Shown one piece after another: positions 33,401 through 44,999 of a DNA stretch of 64,000 nt (the first letter of the stretch is position 1; each line of letters opens with the position of its first letter). Origin of the DNA: Jacaranda mimosifolia. Lineage: Eukaryota > Streptophyta > Magnoliopsida > Lamiales > Bignoniaceae. The DNA is taken from the NCBI GenBank assembly GCA_018894105.1, contig CM032118.1, positions 33,956,690-34,020,689 on the forward strand, in the 5' to 3' direction. The notes under the pieces were generated by a model, which was not told where the DNA came from, ran no database searches, and saw only the letters and a list, made by a program, of their open reading frames with translations. Position numbers and translations under genes: made by a program.

Positions 33401-34160
33401 GAATAATTAACTAGCACTTTTTACGAGGAAATTTTTTTGAAAAAATACACCAAGTATTAAATACATTATGAGCACCCACCAAGGAATTTTTTTAAGGTAT
33501 AAAATAATTCAAAAACACCAGAAATTAGAATTTGGTCAAAACTAATGAAATTATCCAAATTAATTAAAAAATATATAAGAGTTTAGTTGAAAATTCTTAT
33601 CAAAAGAAACCCCTTTCTATAGATAAAAGTATAACTTTATTTGTATGAAACAGTTTAAATAATGCAATACAATGTTATTAAATTTGGTTAATTATTTCAC
33701 GGATTTTGATAATTCAGAAAATTAGGAAATTTTAATGTTCAGCAACTAAATTACTATAAAAAATTAAAACAATTCTAGATTCTAATAATTTAGAAACTTA
33801 GTCAAAATTATATAATTGTGGTCAAAATGAATTTAAAAAAATTATCAAAAGGCCACTAAATTTGATTGCTTTATATTTTTTTAATTTAGAAAATTAAAAG
33901 AATTCGCAACTAATATTAAGCCGCTAATCAAATTATTCTAAATAATTAAAAAAATTAAACTCTAGCAATTCAAATTTTTGTTAAAATTGCACAATCCTGG
34001 TAAAAAGATTTCCACTCTATGTAATAGTATAGATTTATATATATGTGTGTGTGTGTGTGAAGTAGTTGCAAGAGTGCAGTAAAGAGTTGTTTTATTTAAT
34101 TAGTTGATATCAACATTTACAATTTAAACATTAAAAATTCACAGCAAATACTAAGCAACT
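33401..34160. repeat. AT-rich tandem repeat, partial copy 3
   Basis: It starts again at AATAACTAGCACTTTT (near 33405-33425) and includes ATCAAAAGAAACCCC and CAGCAACTAA, but the later landmarks (AAAGCTCAACAAC) are missing. A further short piece with GGTTAAAAGACCCC and CAACTAATGTTAACC lies at 38220-38480. Confidence 0.6.
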
Positions 34161-37100
34161 AAGAAAAAATTCTTAAATAATTGAAAAATATAAATTCTAG
34201 AATTCAAAATTATGTAAGACTTACATAATATATTATGATCTATAATGCGGCAAAACTTCTGAAAATCACATCATGCAATGTCAAACACGATCAACATAGC
34301 TCCGACACATTTAGATATACAAAATGATGTGTCCGTAAATAAAATAAAATAAAAAGATTAAAGATGAGAAAGATGCATTTGCAATATGAAAGAAACACAG
34401 CTTCATACAAAAAGAATATGACATTTACACTCCACAAACTAGCTTGCGACCTACAAGATTTGCAATACTATCAAGAGACACCACAATGAACTCCGAGATC
34501 TAATAACTGATACTTTGCACTCTAGTAAATTTCATTATTTTAATAAATCGGTAGGAATCTTTTAATTAGAGCAAACTTAATTTGATAGAAAAAGAAATTA
34601 AAGATAAGAATATGCATCGACATAGGAAGGGCACAACCTTTTTCCTTTTCTTTTTTGGTAGTTTATAAAGTTTAGACTTATAAAATTGAACAAATTTAAA
34701 AATAATTTAACATAGTACTAAAGTATCTAAATTTACTTTATCCTTCTTTTAATTTTAATATTTTTATGATTATTTTTTTCACGATATCATAGTCCGTAAG
34801 TTACATTAATAATATATATAGTTAATATGAATGTCTTTTTTATTAACTTTATCTTTACCTGTATGGATTTTTTTCCATCACATGCGTACAGATATACGTA
34901 TACGTATATCTTATATTTTTGTATGTATAATTTATAATGGACAATCGTTTTTGAGTCTAATTTATTCTAAATTTTTCAAGAATTACTTTGTCTTGTATCC
35001 GTACTAGCATGTGTCCGATGTGATGCATTAAAAATAATTTTAGTACTAAAATAATTTATTCTATAATAATATTCATTCTATTTCATGTGATTAGAAAATA
35101 AATTGTAATTATTTTTAATATTTGAAGAAAAAGAATTATTATTGAATAGCATAATATGAATATTTCAATAAAAAAATATCAAATTTGAAGATATTTTGTA
35201 CTTGAATAAATTGTAAAATATCAAGAATCGCTGACTCTAAATTTATAAATTATACAAAAAAATTTAAAGTTAAAACTTAAAAAAAATTAAAAAAAATATA
35301 GCAAAATAGCTTATTCAATACATTTTCTAAATTAGATGATATATTTATATATATACTTATTTGATATGATAAATGAACAAACCAATTCTTTTATAACATA
35401 AAGCCATGTTGTATGATTTCTTAATAATGTAGAAGTCATAGTTACAATATTCATAACATTTGAGATTTTAAAAATATCAAGTAATTCTCAATAGAGTAAA
35501 TATTTAATCTGTACTTAATTTATGAAAACAACTTACATTAAGTTATTATTTGATCGTCAATTTAATATGTGACTTGTAACATACAATATTTTATAAATAA
35601 AATATTTTTAATATTTGATATAATTCTATTAAGTAAAATTTATTTATTTTTATTTATAAAGTTATTTTATTATTTCTAAAATTATCAAATATTATGTGAA
35701 ATAATCATAAAATAATAAGTAAATTTCAATATAAATTCAAAATATAATATCAGTCTTTTATGAATTTTTTAACAAGTATAAATTGTATAAATAGTTTAAT
35801 ACAATACTTAGTTCCGGACAAACTTTTAGATCTAATACTATCAAATTCAAATATTAGTATTTGTATATACAAAAATATTCTTTTATGAATTATTATTAAG
35901 CAAAAATATAAAAATATTCACAATATAATTAAATATAGAATTGTGTAAATAAATATTATAAAAATATAAAAATTAATGCCATTTACTATTTAAGTGGTCA
36001 TTTATCAAACTTTTAAAAAATTTTAATTGCGCAACAATATATATTCCCTGCAAAAAAAAAAATTATTTCAAATAATTGAGAACAAGTTTTCCGCCGTTAT
36101 GTTGTTAGAAAATTAAAAAGAATGTTAGTTGGAAATTTTGATAACATAAAAATTAAATTCAGATTTTAGTTGGAAATTTTGATAATATAAAAATACATTT
36201 AGAGTTTATAGATGTTGTGGGAAGTAGCTTTTTATATTTAAAATAAATTATAAATTTACATTATGTGATTTTATTTAAAAATATTTTACATATCTAAAAA
36301 AATGTCATCATAAAAATAGTTAAAATTTGAATAATTGATAAATTAAGGAATTACATATCAATTAATTTATAATTATTTCTCAAATTTTAAAATTTTACTA
36401 AGAAAGTGATGATTTGATATTTCATAAAAATAGGTATCTATCTTTTAAGGAACAGGTAAGTCGAAAAGTTTTTTAAGCAAGTCACAATATTAAAAGGTAA
36501 TCATGGTTGTTAAATATTTTTCTTTTTACTTTGAAATATATTTAATATAAATTATTTAAAAGTCATATATTTTATATTTCTAAGTTGTTCAGAAAATAAT
36601 TATATAATGAAAATATAAAAATAATTTATTTAATTAAATAATTGAATAATTTTTATCTATTCTTTTTTTTTTTTTTTTGAAAAAAATAACTATATAGTGT
36701 ATTAGTTATCATATCTACATATAAATATAAAAAAAAAATTGTTAAGTACAAAAAATTAGTTGTTGTTTTTAAATAACTTAGTTATAAGTTATTTTATTTG
36801 TGATTTTTTTAGATAAAGACGTGTATTAAGACAAAAATAAAATCAAGCATAGCATTTTTTAGAAGATCATATCTATTAGGTAGTCTCAATGTGTTTACTC
36901 CATATATTAATTTTTTATCATAGCAAGCTCGATAATCAAAGCACCTATAAATTATTAAAATATAGAATATATTAATAATGTAACACAATATTTGTTTAGT
37001 AATGAAATTTGAGTTTTTAATTATACATACATAATCTTCTATATATAAATAATTAAGTCACATTTTCTATTTATTTATTAGAAGAGAAATAAAGTTATTA

Positions 37101-38219
37101 TTTATTAAAAAATAAATAAATAAAAATTCAACTAATCGAAATAAATTTACCAAAGCATATGATGTTATATATAAGCATAAAAAGGAATTTTTTTTTTAAT
37201 GTGCACTTCATGAGAAATGGGGGAATTACATAGTACTAATACATTTAGTGATATTCTTAGGAAAAATATATAGTCTTTTTTCATTCAGTTGATTAAAAAA
37301 ATTAGAATATTTAACTGCTTAATAAAATATTGCAATATTATCAAAAAAAGTATATTATTTGAGGTATATTATTTAAATATGAAGTATATATAAATTTATT
37401 TTTTATCTAGATAAATCAAAAAATTTACAATTAAAGTAATACTAAAATTAAAATTCAATACCAAAGATAAATTCTTAAAACATACAAAAATATTCAAAAA
37501 ATAGTATTGAAAATAAATTAATATAAATAATTGAAATAATAAAAGTACTGTATGCTAATATTTTTAAATAATATAAAAATTACGATCGTAAGTCGACCAT
37601 AAAAATATTAAATTTAAATAAATATTGAGGAAATAACAAATTAAATTAATAACACTAATAAAATATTTGAATAGATTAAAAGAATATCTAATTAAGTTAT
37701 AACGAAAAATAAAATAAAAATAATATAAAAATGTGATATGAAATATATTAAAAACTTAAATACAAAATAAACTTTACAATAATAATAAAAAAAAAAAAGA
37801 AACACCATTATATTATGTTAATTAGAGAAAGAAGTTTTCAAAATAGATAATAAAATAGGATAAAAATGAAGAATGGTAACACAAATAATATAGAAATAAA
37901 ATATGAAAAAATAATTATTAAATAATAAAATTTATGTATAACATAAATGAAAGATTGAAATGTTAATCTTATGATAAACTAATATTATAAGATGGAATTT
38001 TGTCATAACAATACTTAATATATTGCTTATAAAGTATCTTCTAAATTCTAAATTTATCTGATAAGATAAAAATATGATATGAATATTTTGGGATTATTTG
38101 GTGAGTTAAAAATCTACACAATAATTTTGGATAAATACAACATTAGTTTTAGTTATAATAGATAAGTTAACGGTATTAAAATAAAATTAAAAAATAAATG
38201 AACAACCAATGAGAATATT
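34161..38219. other. AT-rich intergenic sequence, nothing recognised
   Basis: About 4 kb of very A/T-rich DNA with no reading frame of note, no paired terminal repeats and no RNA gene I can identify. Homopolymer T runs occur near 36662 and 37192. The density of ATTTA/TAAAT-like tracts would suit a matrix-attachment region, but that cannot be shown from sequence alone. Confidence 0.4.
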
Positions 38220-40320
38220 CTTAATTGTATTAAAAATCTCAAATTTCACATTTGGCCAAAATTACTATGGTTAAAAGACCCCATTCTAGTGTAAGTTGGG
38301 TGAATAACTAAGTTTAAAGAATGTATAAAATTGAAAAAACTTGCAACTAATGTTAACCTAACAATAAAATTATTCTCAATAATTAAACAAATTAAATTTT
38401 AAAAATTTAAAATTTGATCAAAATTACAAAATTATGATAAAAAAAACCCACTTACTATATAAGAATGTATGTTGTTATATTTAAAAGGAGTACTAGTTCG
38501 CAATATTGAATGTATATCTCTATCGTCTTGTCCCATTACTCGTTTCAAGATTGACGACGAACCTTGATAAATTCATTGTATGTTCATCTTTCTTACTGTT
38601 CATTACCATAACATCAAAGAAGATATATCTTGGCTCATCTTTTTTATGTTACTTCTAACAATGCATGTGGATTTGGGCAAATTCCCTTCCCGCACTCGCC
38701 CCCTCCTTGCCGTTGGTTACCATAGCATTCCAAAATCTCTGTTCATCTTTCTTGCGGCTCATCACCATTTTCATACCTCCTACAAAAGGTAACTTTTCTA
38801 ATAATTGTGCTAAATAACATCTTAACCACAAACTCATTTGCATTGTGCATGTGCTGTCCGTCCGATCAGTTTTGTGATTCCAAACCTTGTATTATATCGC
38901 GCCATATATAAATTGATGATAATCTTGCCCATCACGCGGACGTCAATTAAGTACCATGCATACTTGTAGTTGCTATTCATAACTTTGCTGTGTGAAAACT
39001 GAAAAGTGTTGGAAGAAATTTGGTGCATTCACAATTATCTCTATATTAATTATTATGCATACTACTAGCTATTTACCATGTATAATATTTTCCCGTGTGA
39101 AAAAGGCTTAACCAAATTATTTGTTACATTCACAATCGCAATAAATAATTTAAAAAAAAAAAGAAAAGAAAAGAAGAATAAATTTTCTTCGAAAAATTAC
39201 ATGGATCGGGTACCAAAGACTAAATTGTCTAAAATTGTATTATGTTAACATGAAATCTATAATGTACTGATGTAGTGTGATTTCAAAATTTTGATATTTT
39301 CAGTCCTGAAACATATTGAAATTTTCTCTCTATTAAATTAATTAATATAATATTGTGCAGATTTTACTTGATACACACCACCTTGTTGGATATATGATAG
39401 TGTATTGACCCAATCCGATGTACAAATTGAGCAAATCTCACTCAATCCATTGATTGAATATTGATGGCCTTTGTAGATGGCAACATATCTTATTGCATTT
39501 ATATATTCTCTCTTAATTATGACAGGTAAATGCTGGGGATGAATTGAAAAGGAACGACTTCAAAACGCGTGGAAGAGGTATGATTAATTACTTTTATTTA
39601 GGAAATCAAATATACCATGTATTTAAAGAATTAAATTCATGCTTATCTTTTGATTTTGAGATTTAGTGCTTTTTCCTCAATAAAAAAAAAAAAAATCATA
39701 TTTTCCTTTCCCATTTTACATTAATTGAATAAAAGATATTTCCATTGAATGCATGATTTTGACTTGGTGAAAAGTTATCCAAAACTTTTACCGTTTTTCT
39801 TAAAAGATAATATTCAATAATAGTAGTTTCTTCTATAATTCTATTAACTTCTACTGTACATATTAATTTGATTTAAAGCCATTATTATATTTTATTAGTT
39901 TTAAATATTTTAATAGATTAAATAATGTATTCGATCGGCTTTATCCAAATTAAGAAGAGCTTATCCAAAGAAATTAAAGATAAACACAATCAAATTTAAA
40001 ATTATTAAAGAGTTACGTTGATTCCAATTGCATTAAGCTTTCATTTTGACTGGAAAGGAAAAATAACAAATTATGCAAATAAAAATTTACTAATTAATTC
40101 TTTTAACCTTATAATAAATACTTTATAGCTAGTGTTCTATTTATTTAGGTAAAGGATAAATATTAAAGGAAAACAGACCCTTTTTCTTATAGAATTAAAA
40201 TCAAAATCTACCAAATGAATTAAGAGGAAAGAGAGAATTTTCAATATGTACATGGTGACTCCGTAATTAGCATTCAAAGGCTAGATTTCAAAGCACACGT
40301 ATTTCCGGGAGTTGGAGTTA
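38220..40320. other. Intergenic sequence upstream of the zinc-finger gene
   Basis: After the repeat fragment at 38220-38480 comes non-repetitive DNA. A pair of related segments, each with GTTCATCTTTCTT followed by CATYACCAT, lies near 38580 and 38738. Short reading frames there have no recognisable domain. No other gene is supported. Confidence 0.4.
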
Positions 40321-40325
40321 GTGTG

Positions 40326-40332
40326 TATAAAT
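40326..40332 (+). promoter_or_regulatory. Candidate TATA box of the zinc-finger gene
   Basis: TATAAAT lies about 880 bp before the start codon. Downstream are CT-rich tracts (CTTCTTCTTCTTCTCTTGAG at about 40480-40500) typical of a plant 5' leader, so transcription could begin near 40360. This would give a long leader, possibly with an intron, containing several upstream ATGs. Nearer TATATA-like sites exist, so this is tentative. Confidence 0.3.
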
Positions 40333-40658
40333 GTGTGTGACTTGTGAAACAGAAAATTTTTTAAAAAGTAAAAAAGGAGAGAAATATGGAATTTCAACAA
40401 AACCACAATAAGAGGCAAAGAGTTGAAAGAACGTGACTGTCAATTTCCACACAGCAGTTAACTGACTCTTTGAGTTCTCATCTTCTTCTTCTTCTCTTGA
40501 GTCTTTCGTTTTCCTTTATGTTTTTTCTTCATCTTCATCGTTGATTTTTATCAGGGCTTTCATATATATGGCTACAAATACATGGATCACGTGCAAATTC
40601 ATGCTCATATTCGAATGATATTATTTTTCTTTTTCTTTTTGTTGGCTGGGTTTGGGTT

Positions 40659-40679
40659 GGGGGGGGGGGGGGGGGGGGG
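40659..40679 (+). repeat. G21 homopolymer with G-quadruplex potential
   Basis: Twenty-one consecutive guanines preceded by GGGTTTGGGTT give more than the four G-runs needed for a quadruplex. It lies about 530 bp upstream of the zinc-finger start codon, in the presumed leader or promoter. Confidence 0.9.
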
Positions 40680-41211
40680 AACTTGACGAACTGAATTCTT
40701 GAGTTGGTGTTGGTATTTTGATGGAGATATATAAAAATACAATATTCTCAAGATACAGTTGCCCTTCTTTTTCTGCTAATGTTATGGTTTGTTGGTATGC
40801 TTTTGTTTTCAGCTAAGTTAACCATTTCTATCTTCTCCAGATTTCAAGCCTTTGATCCGAAAAATCTGATCTTTCCTCTCGGGTCAGTGCCTTTTTCCCT
40901 CTGAGTCTCGTTTAGGGTTATTATTTTCTGCATCTTTTTAGTGCCATAGCTTATTTATATTCCAGCTGAGTTCTTGGAAGTTGTCTTATTTAGATCTTTT
41001 TGCCCCACATATACCTACCCATCTCAAGAATTTTTCCAGTGGCAAAAACTCAGCCATCACTTTCCTGCAACAACTCTTCCACAGTGTATTATTTGCCAAG
41101 CTTTTTTCCTTTTTTTTTTTTTTTGGCCCCTTAGCTCATATATATTCACACACAGGTATTGGTAGGTATATATTCACACACTGAGCTGAGTTTGTTCTTC
41201 TGGTCTTCTCA

Positions 41212-42813
41212 ATGGTGAGCATTCAAGAAGAAGATGTTGAATCGCTCTCAATCAGGAAAGGGAAGCAAAAATCTGATGAATTTGGACAGTGGGTGAACTT
41301 GAAAATTCCCGATGAAGGAGGACAAGACGAAGAAGACATAAAATTTGGGGATCAGAAAATTGGAAGTGATATAAAAAGAGTTTGCCATATTTGCCATAAA
41401 GAGTTCAGCTCAGGAAAAGCCTTAGGAGGTCACATGAGGATTCACGTACAGCGAGCCAAGAAAGATCTGGTTTTTGAGAAGGAGTTCAAAGTTCGTCAGA
41501 CAATCAAGTTCAAGAAGCAAAACCCGTGTGAAGAGGCGGAGGAAAGAGTGATTGATATTGCGAAGAAGACGAATGGTAATTGTTATGGTGGTTCGGATAA
41601 TGTGATTATGAAACCAACTTGTACAATCTGCTGTAAGGATTTCAGATCGATGAAATCGTTGTTTGGGCACATGAGGTGCCACCCCGACAGGGATTGGAGG
41701 GGGATTCATCCGCCATCTTCCGTCGCGAAAAACAGCTCGTCTTCTTCATCTTTATCAGATGCCGCCGACCACCCACCAAAAACTGATGACCAGATAAAAC
41801 TTTTAGCTTCTGGTCAGAAAAATAAAGCTGTTAATTTGACTGATTCATTGAGGGGTTGGCCGGTGACCGGCAGGCGAGGCAGCAACGCCATGAGGGCGGC
41901 ATCTTCGTCGGAGCTTTCGAGCTTGGAGGATGATGAATTGATCGATGCTGCTAATGATCTTCTAATGCTGGCTCGGGGGAATTCGCTTGTGAGTGGCCAA
42001 ATGCAGAGGCAAAAGTCTGTTGAATCTAAGGCAGAAATACTGCAAATTAACCAGGTTTCCAGATCGAAGAGGCAAATGATCGATCAATCTTCAGCGGGAA
42101 TCAGAATCCATTCTCCAGTGGAGCAGCTTGGGAATGAAAAATGGGTTTCCAATGAAGTTGAAAAAGCTGGCATTGCTGGAACTGGACTTGAATCAGTCAA
42201 CAAATTGGACGGCCAGGGACTGCTTGAGGAGCATGAGCATAATTACTTCTCAGATGATGATAGCAAGAATACGGGACAGCTGAATGTCATGGATCTTGAG
42301 GGCAGTAGCTCTAAGGAGGTGCTGATCAAGAACAAGAAGAAAAGGAAGAAGGTGAAGCTGTGTGATTTGGAACTGGCAAAAAATGCTAGTCCAGTGACTC
42401 CGGCGCCGGTGCATCAGAAGGTGGCTGAAATGACATCCACAACGCCGTCACCTGATAAATACAAGTGCAAGAATTGTGACAAATGGTTCACAACTCACCA
42501 AGCATTGGGTGGCCATATGTCTAGCCACAACAAGATCACTATAGTCATTCAAAACGCCATAGAAGAAAACGTTAATCCTTCAAATCCCACTGTCCAACTG
42601 GAAGAAATTACCAAAGGATTGGTGGAGGGAACACAGCATCAGTGCATGATTTGTCACAAGAATTTCTCAACAGTTCAGGCTCTTGGGGCTCATATGAGGA
42701 GCCATGGTAGTGACCGACGGGAAGCTTCTTCCAGCCGAGCCCCTTCGTCCGGTGATGTGTGCCGGAGTCTGCTGGATATTGATCTCAATGAGATGCCTCC
42801 ATTAGAGGATTAA
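41212..42813 (+). CDS. C2H2 zinc-finger repressor, ZAT-type, four fingers with EAR motif
   Basis: An intact, intronless frame of 533 codons. Four C2H2 fingers are visible: residues 58-78 (CHICHKEFSSGKALGGH), 137-157 (CTICCKDFRSMKSLFGH), 419-439 (CKNCDKWFTTHQALGGH) and 478-498 (CMICHKNFSTVQALGAH). Fingers 1 and 3 keep the plant ALGGH core, finger 4 has ALGAH, and finger 2 has SLFGH, so its DNA recognition may differ. A basic nuclear-localisation stretch (KNKKKRKKVK) lies at 373-382. A Leu-rich acidic segment (SLEDDELIDAANDLLMLARG, 237-256) resembles the L-box of ZAT proteins, and the C-terminus (DIDLNEMPP) carries a DLNxxP EAR motif that recruits TOPLESS-type corepressors. The product is predicted to be a nuclear DNA-binding transcriptional repressor, often involved in stress or development. 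Which ZAT orthologue it is cannot be settled here. It is the only convincing host gene in the window. Confidence 0.95.
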   Translation: MVSIQEEDVESLSIRKGKQKSDEFGQWVNLKIPDEGGQDEEDIKFGDQKIGSDIKRVCHICHKEFSSGKALGGHMRIHVQRAKKDLVFEKEFKVRQTIKFKKQNPCEEAEERVIDIAKKTNGNCYGGSDNVIMKPTCTICCKDFRSMKSLFGHMRCHPDRDWRGIHPPSSVAKNSSSSSSLSDAADHPPKTDDQIKLLASGQKNKAVNLTDSLRGWPVTGRRGSNAMRAASSSELSSLEDDELIDAANDLLMLARGNSLVSGQMQRQKSVESKAEILQINQVSRSKRQMIDQSSAGIRIHSPVEQLGNEKWVSNEVEKAGIAGTGLESVNKLDGQGLLEEHEHNYFSDDDSKNTGQLNVMDLEGSSSKEVLIKNKKKRKKVKLCDLELAKNASPVTPAPVHQKVAEMTSTTPSPDKYKCKNCDKWFTTHQALGGHMSSHNKITIVIQNAIEENVNPSNPTVQLEEITKGLVEGTQHQCMICHKNFSTVQALGAHMRSHGSDRREASSSRAPSSGDVCRSLLDIDLNEMPPLED

Positions 42814-43193
42814 GCTGGATTTGATTCTGAACTTGCAGTTGGCAAATCAGACTCTTTCATTTCCTTTAGTAGGTTCAGACTTTTTAGTTAATCTCTTTGC
42901 AGCTTCTGATTAGTGTAAGTAGAGAACAATTAGGTGCTAATGGCTCAGGGCGGCCACAAGTTCTTTGGCCGCTAATGGTGGTTCAGTTAAGGTCTGTTGT
43001 TGATGTTTTTTTTCATCAATTATGCAGGACAATGGTATAGAAATCATCTGGTTTCTTTCTTTATTTGCTTCAAATGGGGTCTTTGATGATCTTGTCTTTT
43101 GTGTTTATTTTCTTCATGGAGAACATGATGGGCCAACAAGCTTTTTGTGAAGAAAAGAAGTACAAAAATGACTGTGGAGAAGCTGCTGACTGA

Positions 43194-43231
43194 CACACAC
43201 ACATATATATATATATATGTGTGTGTGTGTG
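43194..43231. repeat. Palindromic compound microsatellite (CA)n(TA)n(TG)n
   Basis: CACACACACA, then a TATATA run, then TGTGTGTGTG: a nearly perfect inverted repeat able to form a hairpin, about 385 bp after the zinc-finger stop codon, in or just beyond the presumed 3' UTR. Confidence 0.85.
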
Positions 43232-43239
43232 GCTGCCTC

Positions 43240-44999
43240 TCAACTAAAGTTTATTTGAATATTGAACCCATTTATCTGTTTAAACTTTTCATAGCCTAAA
43301 ATTACTTTTTTGCAATTTTCATGGCTTCATAAACAGTACATGAGTTATGACTATTCTATTAGAATGCATATTTTGCCAGCATATATTATTTCCTTTTATT
43401 TCTTGAATATTTGAACTGAGAAAATATCTTTACAAGTGCTTAGTGCCTAGTGGAGGTCCAGAAAGGAGCTATTCATCAACTGGCAAAGGAAAAACGAGAT
43501 GAAAAGTCAAAATAGCCCCTCACAAGTCACAAAGCAGGCCCAGGACTCAAATGACATTTTATTATTATTAAAACCGCGCTTGTTTAGAGTCATGGAACAT
43601 GGAGTATATTCCACAAAGAACAGCGTGAGGGTGGGGGCATTGGAATAGGTCTCCAGATCTTCAGTGCGTGGACTACGGACTACCCTTTTTGTCCATATAT
43701 TAGTATTCTAAAGTGAGTTTTAAATAAGTTAGCACTTAGGATTATTAAATAGTAGAAAATGCATTCTTGGAAACATATGTTGGGTTTAAGGTTTCTCCAT
43801 TGCAATGCAACCTCCCCAACTCCCTTTTTGACTTGTAAGGAGTCAAAGAAAATTCCATCTCTTCAAATATTGGAGTATTACATGTGTCCTGATGTTCATG
43901 TAAATATTCAATATGTTACACTCCTAAGCAATTTACACGAAATCATTAAAATTAAGTGCAGTGCAAATATTTCAGTGGCAAAAAGAATGTTATATGCTCT
44001 TAATTATTTATCATGTAATCATAAGACAATCATAACAGTTGGTGTATACCAATTGTATGTAAATCTCAGTATCTTAGTTAGTGTGTATTAGTCATATATG
44101 AATTTTGAATATCTCAATTAATTGTATGCTAATCGTATATAACCTTGTTGTACTCGGAATCTTCTAATTGAGGAGTTTTTGTTTTCACATTTGAGGAGCA
44201 TAGGTGTGCCTATTTTGTGGTCATTTGACATTAATGTTTTTACTTGTGTGGAGGGTACGTAGCATAGGGGAATAGTTAGAGGAGTGGAAATGCGTGTATT
44301 GAATTTCAATGGATGCTAAGTAAATAGAGAAAACCTCAACTGCCTCCTGCACACATTCTCGTGATTGTATGAAAGCAACTCTCTGCCTACCAATCATTTT
44401 GACTTTTTATTATTTGCCATCTTTCGCAGCCGATATTGCTAAATGTGCACTTTTCTATCAACTTATTTAATTTCCTCGTATTAATACTCCGATCCTTGCA
44501 ACACATTTTTCGTAAAAATAATAGATATTCTGTGCTTGTGAATCATGATACCCAGATCTACCATTGTATAATTTGGACTAAACTCTAAATTATTAGAATT
44601 TCATTTTGCTAATTGTTCATAATAGTTTCACTGGTTGTTCAGTATTAGTTGTACATTTCTTAATTTTTTAAATTATCAAAAGACGTCAAATAACCAAATT
44701 TAATATTAATCTCTTAATATGTTTTTAAATTCATTTGTACGCATATAAATTAGAAAAGTTTTCTTTCAAAATAAATATGACTCACAATTTTAAGTAATGT
44801 TCCAATTAACATATTAAGTAAGTAGGGACAGCGATGGAATGATTTTGGAATGTATTTATCGAGACTCAAGATCCAACCTATCAATTTTAATAAACTCGAA
44901 ACATGACCTAAACCCAAACATGAGATCCAACAAGCCGAACCAATTTTAGACCCACTATATCTATTTATAATTTTAAAAATATCTTTTGTAGAATACTAA
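43240..44999. other. Intergenic sequence, no gene supported
   Basis: Frames of up to 110 codons occur (43759-44091 plus) but show no domain, compositional or splice evidence of coding. No paired terminal repeats are seen. Confidence 0.45.

Noticed and set aside
38580..38843. Two related segments near 38.6 kb as a possible gene
   Set aside because: The similarity is short and the frames contain no domain; a decayed repeat is as likely.
43759..44091. 110-codon frame downstream of the zinc-finger gene
   Set aside because: No domain, no codon-usage contrast and no splice or promoter support.
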